Of a stretch of DNA of 64,000 nucleotides, positions 54,872 to 63,008 are shown one piece after another. Source of the stretch: Legionellaceae bacterium. GTDB lineage: Bacteria; Pseudomonadota; Gammaproteobacteria; Legionellales; Legionellaceae. The stretch spans positions 443,271-507,270 of the forward strand of contig JARGNP010000001.1 in assembly GCA_029210265.1 (NCBI GenBank), given 5' to 3'. The number at the start of each line of letters is the position of its first letter. Position 1 is the stretch's first letter. The notes below the pieces were generated by a model. The model did not search any database. It was not told the DNA's origin and was given only the letters and a program-made list of their open reading frames with translations. Both the position numbers and the translations under genes were made by a program.

Positions 54872-56413
54872 TCAGCTCGTTAACTTGACGGTATCTCCTT
54901 CATGACTCCTTGTTATTCCGGTCTGATAGGATGCTACAGCCCCCATCGTTGTAGGTTTAAAAAGCGACCATGTAGATGCTGTTGCTGGTGGGTTCTCGAC
55001 TGATGAGATGAGAAATACCTCATCTGACACTCTTCGTGTTGCCGCAACCTCATTAAATGAAACTAAATATTGATCATCACCATAAGCAATTTGATATTTC
55101 TTATTCAAACGGTCAGCAATACTTAGCGTTTCCTGATCCGCACACATCGCATTATATACAAGACGTAAAACCTCCGCTTTTGCTAAGGCAGAAGGCGTAC
55201 CTATCCACTGTAGTCGAGTTATGGCCTCTTGAGATTGTAAATCTAAATTATCAAATAATTGAATCTCGCTGATAGCATCATGCCTACCTGTTAGAGTTTG
55301 CCACAACCTCATCGTAATCTGAGTCAACTCATCAGCTAAAGCCGTGATTAAACTAGGTGTAACAATCACTAACATGAGAGGCATCATAAGTAAACAAGCC
55401 ACAATTGTCAGCATGGATTTTTGCACTTCATATGCTGTTTGAAGGCCATCCAAAACAAGACCGATCAAAAAAGGCCCTGGAAAAAAGATCCCCCCAAAAT
55501 ACACCGCCATCTTCCATGGTAATATTACTTCCGCTGCAAAAATAACAATATTCCATGCAACAAATGATACGGCAAGCAAGCAAAGGGCAGTCAGTAACTG
55601 ACCAATACTCAAAAGAACGAGACGAAGTATCTTTCCGCTTGCTTGAAAGAACTGCGAGCTATTTTTAAAATGGCCATAGTGAGCTTGTTGATAATGTGAG
55701 AATGCAATAAACCAAAAATCTGTTTCGGTCAGATATGTCACTGCATCACGTCTTACCTTACCATTACCATAAACGCCCTCTAAGCGAAGCCTCCTTTCGG
55801 TAATAAAACATGCTTCTTTTTTAACATTGAGATATCCATGATGCCAATTACTTACCCCTTGCTCCTTCAACGTTTTTTCAAATTCTGCTATCGCCCGTAC
55901 ATCCTGGCAATAAGGTAACGCAGGGACTGTATGTTTTTTTCGATAATTAACAATATCAATCAATAATCTGGGAGTTATTAATTGCACGTTTTCAGTAACC
56001 CATGTTCGTGTTGGTTTGATATCGGAACGGATTAACTCAGAAATCGCTTGCATTGCCTCCACGTTTGGAAGCGATTCCAGTAAATATTGTAGATCATAAG
56101 CAGACTCAGTTTGCTTTTCGAGCTGAGTTGCACCGGTCAGTACGACTCGCATCACAACGACAAGAAGATATTTTTTTTGCTCTTCATTCAAGTATGCTTT
56201 TGAAGATTCAGCCATCCAAAAATCATTAAACTCTTCGAAATATTTGAGTATATTTTCAAGCAAGACAGGCTCACCTTCATTAATAGACTTATCTTTTAAA
56301 AACTCTAAATGTTTTAAAAAGCATGTTCCCTCTTCTTCGGGAAATTCACTCTCGCAATACTGAACCTGTGAACGCCAGCATTCGATTACAGCATCCCATT
56401 TGATAGAACTCAT
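54872..56413 (-). CDS. Unknown 513-residue protein with a central membrane hairpin
   Basis: The N-terminal 250 residues are soluble and helical, followed by three or four hydrophobic segments at about 260-345 (LLSIGQLLTALCLLAVSFVA and LLMMPLMLVIVTPSLITAL are the clearest) and a soluble C-terminal part of about 160 residues. There is no signal peptide. A large soluble protein with a membrane hairpin and no relatives that I recognise is a common form of Legionellales effector that inserts into host membranes. That role is inference. Confidence 0.65.
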   Translation of the reverse strand: MSSIKWDAVIECWRSQVQYCESEFPEEEGTCFLKHLEFLKDKSINEGEPVLLENILKYFEEFNDFWMAESSKAYLNEEQKKYLLVVVMRVVLTGATQLEKQTESAYDLQYLLESLPNVEAMQAISELIRSDIKPTRTWVTENVQLITPRLLIDIVNYRKKHTVPALPYCQDVRAIAEFEKTLKEQGVSNWHHGYLNVKKEACFITERRLRLEGVYGNGKVRRDAVTYLTETDFWFIAFSHYQQAHYGHFKNSSQFFQASGKILRLVLLSIGQLLTALCLLAVSFVAWNIVIFAAEVILPWKMAVYFGGIFFPGPFLIGLVLDGLQTAYEVQKSMLTIVACLLMMPLMLVIVTPSLITALADELTQITMRLWQTLTGRHDAISEIQLFDNLDLQSQEAITRLQWIGTPSALAKAEVLRLVYNAMCADQETLSIADRLNKKYQIAYGDDQYLVSFNEVAATRRVSDEVFLISSVENPPATASTWSLFKPTTMGAVASYQTGITRSHEGDTVKLTS

Positions 56414-56951
56414 TTATTTTGACCCAACTTATTAATATTTTGCACATTAAACCCACAATGGAGCCAGCTTATCAAGCACTGTTTAGCACAGTTTTCTCGA
56501 GTAGATTTACCTATAGCAGGTTAAGAAACCAAATGAAATTTTTTCAAAAAACTTTAGTTTGGGTAACCGCTTGCGATGATGAGTCATTGTCAGAAGTTGT
56601 TGGCGAAGAAGTATGTTTTCTGAGGCTATTGCGCGCACGCCGCTAAGGGGCAACAATCACAACCATACCGCGATACAACTCAAAACAAGTGCGATTAATT
56701 TCATCACAATGGTTATTATACTACAGCTAAATCAAAAAAATCGAATATTTCTCGTTTTAATTTTGAAATTAAGGTTTCCCTACACACAGGCATACTGCAT
56801 TTTTATTTGGGAAGCGCTTCGCTAAATCACTAAGAACGGTGGGGTTCATGATAGGTGCACATACCACGGCGTTTTCATGACTAAAAACCAATCATAAATT
56901 TCACATAAAAAATGTATACTCTCCATTTTTATAAATGGATTTTATTAAATT
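56414..56951. other. Gene-poor gap with remnant coding on the minus strand
   Basis: No intact gene is supported. On the minus strand around 56780-56885 a short open frame reads NAVVCAPIMNPTVLSDLAKR and then FPNKNAVCLCVGKP before a stop; it looks like the end of a lost gene that I cannot name. A plus-strand frame at 56419-56646 has no ribosome binding site or coding character. Confidence 0.4.
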
Positions 56952-57251
56952 ATGACGGATATTGATGTTATTGCACGCATTGATCAATTTTCAGACTTTC
57001 GTAATTCGAAAAAAGTTATTCACCCGCCCCCGCTATCCACTATTTTATTTACTGCGGTTTGTGTCATCTTCTGCGGTGCAGAAGGCTGGGAAGATATTGT
57101 TTTATGGGCCGGAAGTCACGAGGAGTGGTTGAAAAAAAATATTGACCTAAGCCATGGCCTGCCCAGCTACAGTACTTACCGTCGTGCTTTTATTGTTAGA
57201 ACCTATCCGATAAATCGTTGTCGAAAATCCTTTGGCTATGCGCCTAATTGA
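56952..57251 (+). pseudogene. ISAs1-family transposase N-terminal fragment
   Basis: The first 75-80 residues match the DDE_Tnp_1-associated N-terminus of ISAs1 transposases: IDQFSDFRN, STILFTAVCVIFCGAEGWED and HGLPSYSTYRRAF. After that the similarity stops and the frame runs out in unrelated sequence. The catalytic domain is absent. It begins at ATG 56952 with no clear terminal repeat. Confidence 0.85.
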
Positions 57252-57402
57252 ACTCATAGAAGCCTATGATAACCTTGTTGCTACGCTCAAATTACTTCAT
57301 TTGATCGGATGTTTTGAGTCAGATCAAGATTATTACGCTAATATCACGCGCATTCAAAAACTGGCCAATCAAATGTTAAGTAAAATTATCATTTTACCAT
57401 AA
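57214..57402 (+). pseudogene. C-terminal fragment of an unknown, possibly ICE-borne gene
   Basis: An open frame without its own start reads ENPLAMRLIELIEAYDNLVA, then LLHLIGCFESDQDYYANI up to its stop. The pattern recalls the end of AcaB/DUF1845-type proteins carried by integrative conjugative elements, but this is a memory-based guess. It begins where the ISAs1-like similarity ends, so a deletion has joined two broken genes. Confidence 0.4.
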
Positions 57403-57452
57403 ACAGTGACTTTCGTTTCGTCGCGAACACTTTTTCTAAAAACCAGATATAA

Positions 57453-57471
57453 ATGGTTTAAAATAAACCAC
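57453..57471. other. Hairpin in the gap before the 57556 gene
   Basis: TGGTTTA (57454-57460) and TAAACCA (57464-57470) form a 7-bp stem with an AAA loop, about 85 bases upstream of the next gene. A T-rich stretch follows some 8 bases later, so a weak terminator is possible. Confidence 0.3.
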
Positions 57472-57555
57472 ATTGATCTTTTTGTTCAATCCCTCTATAG
57501 TGAATTCATACTAATAGGCTTAATATCCTTAATGAATTAGCGGAAATATTTAATC

Positions 57556-58287
57556 ATGATAACGCAAGAACAGTTTGATAAAGTTATAGATTTATTGGGC
57601 GACGTAGCTATGGCAAATTTAAGTCTTTCCGTCATAACAGCCACGGATGCTGATAAAAGTCAATTTCAAACAGAGTTTGATAATGCCTTAACACGCTACA
57701 ATCAAGCTCTTAAAGAATACTATCAAAATAGAGCAGTCCCTAGTGTTTACAGTTCGGATTATCACTTTAAGCATAGCATCATTTTAAATGATGAAATAAC
57801 TCACATTATCAATATTGACAACGTAATGAAGCAGTTAAATCACGATTTTGTACTATGTGATAATACCGATAAAGAATTCTATACTCCTCATTCATATACA
57901 GGCCGTTATAGAGGTAATCACCCAACTGAGATTCAATGTACCATTGTCGATCACCGTACATGTATCGCTTCGTCCAATCAGACTCCCGAGCCAGAATTTT
58001 TTCCTATTCTAATTCCAAGTTTTTTGATGGACGTTTTATCACATTTTTTAACCATGCTACTTGCTTCAGTTTTAATAGGTGCTGGTGCCGCAGCGATAGC
58101 TTCAGGTCTAGGTGCGGTCCTTGGCGCCTGCCTAATAGTAACGGGGGCTTCCCTAGGTACGGCGTGGTTGGGTACTAACGGGTTAGGCTTGTTCTCTGGT
58201 CCAAGAGAAGGATCGATACCGCCTTCATCAACACCTTCTGAGAATGATGACACCACTAACTTCAACGATACACCAACTAATACTTAA
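57556..58287 (+). CDS. Unknown protein with a C-terminal glycine-rich membrane hairpin
   Basis: 243 residues. The first 155 are soluble with no known motif; residues about 160-205 form two hydrophobic, Gly/Ala-rich segments (FLMDVLSHFLTMLLASVLIG and AAAIASGLGAVLGACLIVTG), followed by a polar Ser/Thr/Asn-rich tail. There is no signal peptide. A C-terminal GxxxG-type hairpin suggests membrane insertion from the soluble side and is seen in several effector families. It is a single gene. Confidence 0.65.
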   Translation: MITQEQFDKVIDLLGDVAMANLSLSVITATDADKSQFQTEFDNALTRYNQALKEYYQNRAVPSVYSSDYHFKHSIILNDEITHIINIDNVMKQLNHDFVLCDNTDKEFYTPHSYTGRYRGNHPTEIQCTIVDHRTCIASSNQTPEPEFFPILIPSFLMDVLSHFLTMLLASVLIGAGAAAIASGLGAVLGACLIVTGASLGTAWLGTNGLGLFSGPREGSIPPSSTPSENDDTTNFNDTPTNT

Positions 58288-58460
58288 CTCTTACATTAAG
58301 GTATTGATGAAGCAAGAGCCACAAAAATTTCAATTCTGCGTCACGGCTTTTATCTGCAGTGAGGCAGATATGCGTTTCAAAATTTCCCACATAAAATCAA
58401 TCAATTAACCATCAATATTCAAACGCCCTGCACGCGAATGAACAAAATAAGCCCCATAAA

Positions 58461-58497
58461 TCCTTGCGAAGCAAGTACCTTTTTGATATTTTTTTAG
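58461..58497 (+). terminator. Possible weak terminator before the hairpin region
   Basis: CTTGC-gaa-GCAAG is a short stem followed by T-rich sequence (TTTTT, then TTTTTTT). The stem is only 5 bp and the T-run begins 5 bases later, so the call is tentative. Confidence 0.35.
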
Positions 58498-58514
58498 TTA
58501 AGCGTAACTGAGGA

Positions 58515-58882
58515 GTCTGTGCAATTCAGACGAAACCTTCGGGTCTTATGCAAAGCCACCATCATTCCCTAACCCAGTGGCCGGGCGTTAGTCGGGAACC
58601 GTAAACCATCACCTGATTTCTTCAGGAGCCTTTGTAACCAGCCAAAGCAAATTCCCCAGGAATTTGAACCTCACAATACAAACCTGTATTGACCATCAAA
58701 CGACTTAAGTTTGTATGATTTTTGTCGTGCATTTTAAACATCAAAACCAAGGAGGACATCACTGAAAAAGTAATACCGTGTCATCAGGACAATCTACGTC
58801 TGTTTTAGCCGACGACTGATTTACCCCTGAACTGAGCCTTGAGGTGCAAACCTGGTACTGCTTTTTAGCAGGCCGCTCTACC
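58515..58882 (+). ncRNA. Candidate structured RNA upstream of an integrase gene
   Basis: Seven or more local hairpins follow one another with short spacers: GTCTG/CAGAC (58515-58531), a UUCG tetraloop stem, TTCCCTAAC with GTTA-GTC-GGGAA (58565-58598), CCTGA/TCAGG (58612-58626), CAAATTCC/GGAATTTG (58648-58666, perfect), CAATACA/TGTATTG (58674-58691, perfect), CAAAC/GTTTG (58697-58713), and GGTA-CTGC/GCAG-TACC (58854-58882). No open frame covers the region. It ends just before the ribosome binding site of an integrase gene on the same strand. I do not recognise an Rfam class; a leader RNA or a folded single-strand DNA site are both possible. Confidence 0.5.
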
Positions 58883-58927
58883 AACACTAAACAAAATCCA
58901 GGGTAAATAGTTTCGGAGGTACGGTTC

Positions 58928-59158
58928 ATGAGAAAGGCAGGTCTTAGACAGCAATTAGATAACCATTTTCGATACAATCATTCTGGATCGTATAGCAACA
59001 TAAAACATCATTCTTCTGTGATGCGTCGTGTTGTACGTGATCTATTTCAAATCGGAACTGTTCCAACAAAATGGCATGCTCTAACACGCGATCATATTCA
59101 AAGTCTCGTGCTTCATTGGAAAAAAGAAAAACTTAAAATACCAACCATCATGAAGTGA
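58928..59158 (+). pseudogene. Integrase N-terminal domain, truncated by an IS3-type element
   Basis: 76 residues (LRQQLDNHFRYNHSGSYSN, HHSSVMRRVVRDLFQIGTVP, HALTRDHIQSLVLHW) match the N-terminal SAM-like domain of the integrase-domain proteins carried by integrative conjugative elements (PF12834 type). GGAGG at 58914-58918 gives a good start. The frame enters the IS element at about 59154 and stops there; the catalytic domain is not found on the other side, so material has been lost. Confidence 0.8.
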
Positions 59159-59785
59159 CGTGGTCAAGCAAATTAGGACAAACCAGTTAAGCTACCTTTT
59201 TTAATACCAACTTTTCGTCTTCAAATTGCTTTGGACTTCGGTACTCAAGATACGAGTGTAACCGATGATTATTATAAAACATCGTTATGTAATCCAAAAT
59301 ATCAAGCTGAGCTTCTGAGCGCGTTTGATAGTGACGCCATTGCACACGTTCTTGCTTTAAACTACCAAAAAAGCTCTCAGCTACAGCATTATCCCAACAA
59401 TTACCTTTCCTGCTCATACTTCCAGTACACTTATGCGTATTTAACAATAATCGATACGCCTTACTTGCATATTGCGAGCCTCGATCTGAATGTACAATCA
59501 GGCCTGGTGCCGGTTTACGTTGCCAAATCGCCATTCGTAGCGCATCACAAACGATAGATGCATGTCCATCATCGGCCTGATGCTCTTTTATCCAACGACT
59601 TAACATTTTAGGGTTAATTGATAACGCTTTTCCTGCATCTGTTTGACTATAACCTTGTTCGAGCACAAGATTTACTGCGTCTAATTTAAATTCTTTCGAA
59701 TATTTTGTTCTGTTACTCATATTTTCTCCAGCGAAGATTAATTATCTCTTAACTGGGTTGTCATAATCAATTAGACCACGTCACT
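59154..59785. mobile_element. Internally deleted IS3-type element
   Basis: Imperfect terminal inverted repeats (AGTGACGTGGTC at the left, GACCACGTCACT at the right) bound a 632-bp element, about half the length of a normal IS3 member. The right boundary agrees with the fragment at 53418-53490. No target duplication is evident. Confidence 0.85.
59187..59720 (-). CDS. Chimeric IS3 transposase: OrfA start fused in frame to OrfB end
   Basis: Residues 1-50 are the OrfA helix-turn-helix (KYSKEFKLDAVNLVLEQGYS, SINPKMLSRWIKEHQ). From about residue 51 the sequence jumps to the middle of the OrfB integrase core with the second catalytic Asp (VHSDRGSQYAS) and the Glu (NAVAESFFGSLK). The rest of OrfA, the frameshift window and the first catalytic Asp are deleted, yet the frame stays open for 177 residues. 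It cannot catalyse transposition, but it could bind the ends and interfere with active copies. Confidence 0.85.
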   Translation of the reverse strand: MSNRTKYSKEFKLDAVNLVLEQGYSQTDAGKALSINPKMLSRWIKEHQADDGHASIVCDALRMAIWQRKPAPGLIVHSDRGSQYASKAYRLLLNTHKCTGSMSRKGNCWDNAVAESFFGSLKQERVQWRHYQTRSEAQLDILDYITMFYNNHRLHSYLEYRSPKQFEDEKLVLKKVA

Positions 59786-60082
59786 TTATATTGGCGCTGG
59801 AGATAATGATCCCAAAAACCGAATGTTTAGGTAACCCCCCGGAAAATAACTGATGTCAAAAGTGAAATTTTCGTAAGCGTTTACAAATAAAAACTAATTT
59901 TTAGAGGGTATTTCACTGAGCGCTCACCTTTAAAACTGCTCATGAACTGAATCCGTTGCTGATGACGCAGGATCTTAACATATCACTTTATATTTTCGAC
60001 AGAACCTAATTCTTAATCAAACAATCTTTGGATTTCCTACAACAACAAAGCCAACCTCTAAATATTGTCCTTTAAGACATGC
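59786..60082. other. Gap without a recognisable gene
   Basis: No coding frame or clear signal is visible between the IS3-type element and the gene at 60083. Confidence 0.5.
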
Positions 60083-61699
60083 TCATAGATGTGTCGAACT
60101 TAAAATTTCTTGCGACAGAATCTCATTGTCCGCTTCAAGACGATCAAGAAGTGTTTTTGTTTTAGAGCTCCAGAAACCGCTTAAGGCCAGGGGGTGCTCT
60201 TGTTTGATGTTACATGCAGCCGTAACTATATCAGGCGATTCAATCGTGGTTTCTAGAGATGTTTTTAATGCGTTTAATGCATTAATTTTTATTTGAATTA
60301 TCGTTATACGAGGGTAATTCAAAAATGAAGAAGATTTTTCTTGAAGCGTTCTAATCAGTGAGTTTGATTGTTCAATTGCCCATTGATAGAGCTCTTGATC
60401 ACGCTGACTGACAAGACCAAACATATCAAACAAGTATTTTTTTACTCCAGCAATAGTAATCTCTCCATTTGGAGCATAAATTGGATGATGAAGGCAGTTT
60501 GCATTGCAGTGACGCACCAAAATAAAACTTACAATTGGATCGGTATGCATGACATCTGCAACCACTCCATCTGCATGCTCACCCATAATTTCAGCATAAG
60601 GAAGGTATTCCTTATAAAGATATTTCTCCATAACCGCATCAACTGAAACAATATCAGAAAGACAAGATGCCCATTTAAAAAGATCTCTGACCCGCCCCTC
60701 AAAACAATATCCAATACATATTTTTTCACAAAACTGATTTAACCGACCTTTTTGATGGGCTATTTCAGCTGAAGAAAAAACACTCACGAGTAAGTTCCTC
60801 AAAATTAAGCGATATTCTTCAGGATCAGCCGAGGAGGAGTGATCAGTATGTAAGGGTAATTTATCATTAAGATAATAAAGTCTGCCATAATTGGCTGTTA
60901 CATGATCAACGATGACCTGTTCATCACGAATAATGCTTAAAATTCCGGGTAAAATAATAAGGTTTATGTGCTCACGGTTCTCCTCATTTAGGGGCAACGA
61001 AGCTATTCGTTGTGCTAATTGAGCATGATGACTTAAAAAATTCTGTGGGTTAATTGTAGAACCCTCGCTGATTTTGGGCTTTGGATTCAATTGACTAAGT
61101 GTGGTGGATCCTAGCAGTTGATTAACCACGATGTTATCAACGAAATGATGCTCGCCTAATAAACCGACCTGATAATCTTCAATAATCCTCTGTAAACAAA
61201 AAACCTCTTTATCATCTAACACCGTATCATCATTTATTTTTACGACGAAGAGAATTAATTTTGCTGTAAGCAATGTGTCTGTTTTAATACCGAACAACAA
61301 AAAAGTGCTTTTCACAAGAACCAGCAAACGGTTTAATTCGGGGTAACTCACCAATCCATCAGAAAATTCAAATATTTTTAGCTTGAGTACTGGTAATATA
61401 GAAGGTAGAACTCTTTTAAGCTTTATAGGAAAAGAGGCTATGTGATCAAGAAAATATCTAACCCAACTCGCATCACGTTTAATTAACATTTTTTTCCAAT
61501 CATGTAATTCAGTTAGAATAAATGTTAAATCTTCTTGGGCAAAGCTACCTGAAATAATACAATTTGTTGCGTGAAGTAGTCGTTCTTTTTTACGTTGAAT
61601 TTCCGCGAGTTGTTGTGCGTGTCGTTGTGCCCTCGCCCTCTCGTTACGAGCATTTTCTTCTTCACGATTCTGCATTTCGTGCCTTGGAATGACTCCCAT
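60083..61699 (-). CDS. Unknown 538-residue helical protein
   Basis: The protein starts with a charged coiled coil (about 8-45; NREEENARNERARAQRHAQQ) and continues as a soluble, helical sequence rich in Leu and Ile with no recognisable catalytic motif or membrane segment. There is no signal peptide. Size, helix content and accessory location fit an effector-like or regulatory protein, but I cannot assign a family. Confidence 0.65.
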   Translation of the reverse strand: MGVIPRHEMQNREEENARNERARAQRHAQQLAEIQRKKERLLHATNCIISGSFAQEDLTFILTELHDWKKMLIKRDASWVRYFLDHIASFPIKLKRVLPSILPVLKLKIFEFSDGLVSYPELNRLLVLVKSTFLLFGIKTDTLLTAKLILFVVKINDDTVLDDKEVFCLQRIIEDYQVGLLGEHHFVDNIVVNQLLGSTTLSQLNPKPKISEGSTINPQNFLSHHAQLAQRIASLPLNEENREHINLIILPGILSIIRDEQVIVDHVTANYGRLYYLNDKLPLHTDHSSSADPEEYRLILRNLLVSVFSSAEIAHQKGRLNQFCEKICIGYCFEGRVRDLFKWASCLSDIVSVDAVMEKYLYKEYLPYAEIMGEHADGVVADVMHTDPIVSFILVRHCNANCLHHPIYAPNGEITIAGVKKYLFDMFGLVSQRDQELYQWAIEQSNSLIRTLQEKSSSFLNYPRITIIQIKINALNALKTSLETTIESPDIVTAACNIKQEHPLALSGFWSSKTKTLLDRLEADNEILSQEILSSTHL

Positions 61700-61787
61700 A
61701 AAATTCTACCTTTTTGACGTTAGTTTAAAATATTTTAATACTATTTTTATTCAATAAAATACATATGAGTCACTGTAGGGTGATTAC

Positions 61788-61946
61788 CTAAAATCCCCAG
61801 GTATGACTACCTTGCGCCTCAGCATGGGCACGCAAAAAACGTGCTTGCGAGGATGTTTTAAATTTAGCACTCATTTCATTTGAAGAAAAAACAGACTCTG
61901 CTATTTTTACACATGAAAACACTGCTATCGCGCTCAAAACAAACAT
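61788..61946 (-). CDS. Small exported or membrane protein (52 residues)
   Basis: The start is placed at ATG 61946 because AAGGAA lies 9 bases upstream and the protein then begins with a signal-like segment (MFVLSAIAVFSCVKI). The remaining 35 residues are polar with an Ala/His-rich end. A longer frame up to 62078 exists but has no ribosome binding site. Function unknown. Confidence 0.45.
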   Translation of the reverse strand: MFVLSAIAVFSCVKIAESVFSSNEMSAKFKTSSQARFLRAHAEAQGSHTWGF

Positions 61947-62214
61947 CTTAGTTCCTTTGTGTTGGACATACTCAATATTTTTGGCATCATGTCCTAGCCA
62001 CCGATGCTCATCAATGACATACCAAAGCTTAAACTTCACCACCCTGATGTTTTTCCTGAGGGTGGCACTTCTATTCAATCAAATGCTTACTATTCCGAGC
62101 AACATGCCTGGCATTTTTTCCAGGTGAGTCATCTTTAAAACCAGGTCAAAATCACCACCAGAGCTAGTTTTAAAAACCCTACCCACACGCTTACCCACCG
62201 ATTATGTGGATAAC

Positions 62215-62331
62215 CTAAAGCAAGCTATACAACCTAAACGCACCCGAGCCTTGTCCATCTTGGCTAATCTGAGCTTCAGAAGCTTTTCTCTTCGCTTTGG
62301 CCTCTTTTCTGGCTTTAGCTGCTTGCTTCAT
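62215..62331 (-). CDS. Small Lys/Ala-rich basic peptide (38 residues)
   Basis: The frame reads MKQAAKARKEAKAKRKASEA and ends GSGAFRLYSLL before its stop. Strong Lys/Ala periodicity gives a basic amphipathic helix. The frame is open for another 18 codons upstream, so a longer form or a remnant of a larger protein is possible. It is last in a run of small minus-strand frames. Confidence 0.4.
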   Translation of the reverse strand: MKQAAKARKEAKAKRKASEAQISQDGQGSGAFRLYSLL

Positions 62332-62374
62332 ACGGTCTAAATCTTGATTGCAATTCAGCCACGACTTTTTGAGA

Positions 62375-62566
62375 TTAAGCGAGGGTCACATCAACGGAGG
62401 CGTCCCTACTTTTTTCATCAGGGCTCTCAATGACAACATCAAGCTTCATTTCCTGCTCAACCGATGTGACAACCTCTGAGAGCGTGGCAGAAAACGCGTT
62501 AACACGCTCAAAAGAACATTGAATCTCAGCATATAAGGTATGAAGCTCGCTTTCGGTTAAAGCCAC
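62375..62566 (-). CDS. Small acidic protein (63 residues)
   Basis: It starts at GTG 62566, overlapping the end of the next small frame by 10 bases, and encodes a helical acidic protein (ALTESELHTLYAEIQCSFER). The overlap suggests translational coupling. No family recognised. Confidence 0.5.
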   Translation of the reverse strand: MALTESELHTLYAEIQCSFERVNAFSATLSEVVTSVEQEMKLDVVIESPDEKSRDASVDVTLA

Positions 62567-62682
62567 ACCTCTTGATGCTCTAAAAGTTTTTTTGATGTGT
62601 TCTCAAGTAACTCAACAATCGATGCATAGCGTTGATTATACTCACCCACGTTATCGACATGGTCTTTAAATCGCAGCTCCAC
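62557..62682 (-). CDS. Small helical protein (41 residues)
   Basis: It starts at GTG 62682 with AGGAGA 8 bases upstream and encodes ELRFKDHVDNVGEYNQRYAS followed by a leucine-rich helix ending EHQEVWL. It overlaps the following small gene by 10 bases. The good ribosome binding site and the overlap support expression. Confidence 0.5.
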   Translation of the reverse strand: MELRFKDHVDNVGEYNQRYASIVELLENTSKKLLEHQEVWL

Positions 62683-62768
62683 TGCTTAGGTCTCCTATCG
62701 TCGGCAACTTTACCAACCTCCTACCCAGGGTCCTCATGGTGATAGCTGGCAATACCATCATAGGTGGT

Positions 62769-62966
62769 TTAAGCTACGTATTTGGGTGTTTCTATATCGG
62801 GGCCAGTGTCGTTTCTTACCTCAGAGTCAGGTGAGAAAAAGTTTATAGAAAGACCAACAACTCCAGCGGTAACTAAACCACCTCCGAGAACCACCATGCC
62901 AACACCACTGCATGACAAAAGACCAACAACGCCTAAAGCGATAGTGGACAACTGAATCTCCTGCAT
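62769..62966 (-). CDS. Small single- or double-pass membrane protein (65 residues)
   Basis: Residues about 5-45 are hydrophobic and glycine-rich (STIALGVVGLLSCSGVGMVV, LGGGLVTAGVVGLSINFF), followed by a polar tail. The ATG at 62966 has no ribosome binding site, but AGGAG lies 6 bases before an in-frame TTG at 62951, which may be the true start. It lies 42 bases after the LRR gene on the same strand and may be co-transcribed. Confidence 0.5.
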   Translation of the reverse strand: MQEIQLSTIALGVVGLLSCSGVGMVVLGGGLVTAGVVGLSINFFSPDSEVRNDTGPDIETPKYVA

Positions 62967-63008
62967 AGCAAGTGCGTCAAAAATAAACTTAAACCAATCA
63001 GGAGTTTC

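Noticed and set aside
56419..56646. A 75-codon plus-strand frame starting next to the 54872-56413 gene
   Set aside because: It starts at TTG, has no ribosome binding site and no coding-like composition or recognisable similarity.
58880..58940. Possible group II intron end (TACGGTTC near the integrase start)
   Set aside because: No domain V stem, intron boundary or reverse transcriptase gene is present; the similarity is limited to 8 bases.
61947..62078. An N-terminal extension of the small exported protein (frame open to 62078)
   Set aside because: No ribosome binding site precedes it, and the internal ATG at 61946 has both a ribosome binding site and a signal peptide right after it.
62205..62213. 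A perfect DnaA-box sequence (TTATCCACA on the minus strand), possible plasmid or element origin
   Set aside because: Only one box is present, without iterons, an AT-rich unwinding region or a replication initiator gene. A single 9-mer match is expected by chance at about this frequency in 64 kb.
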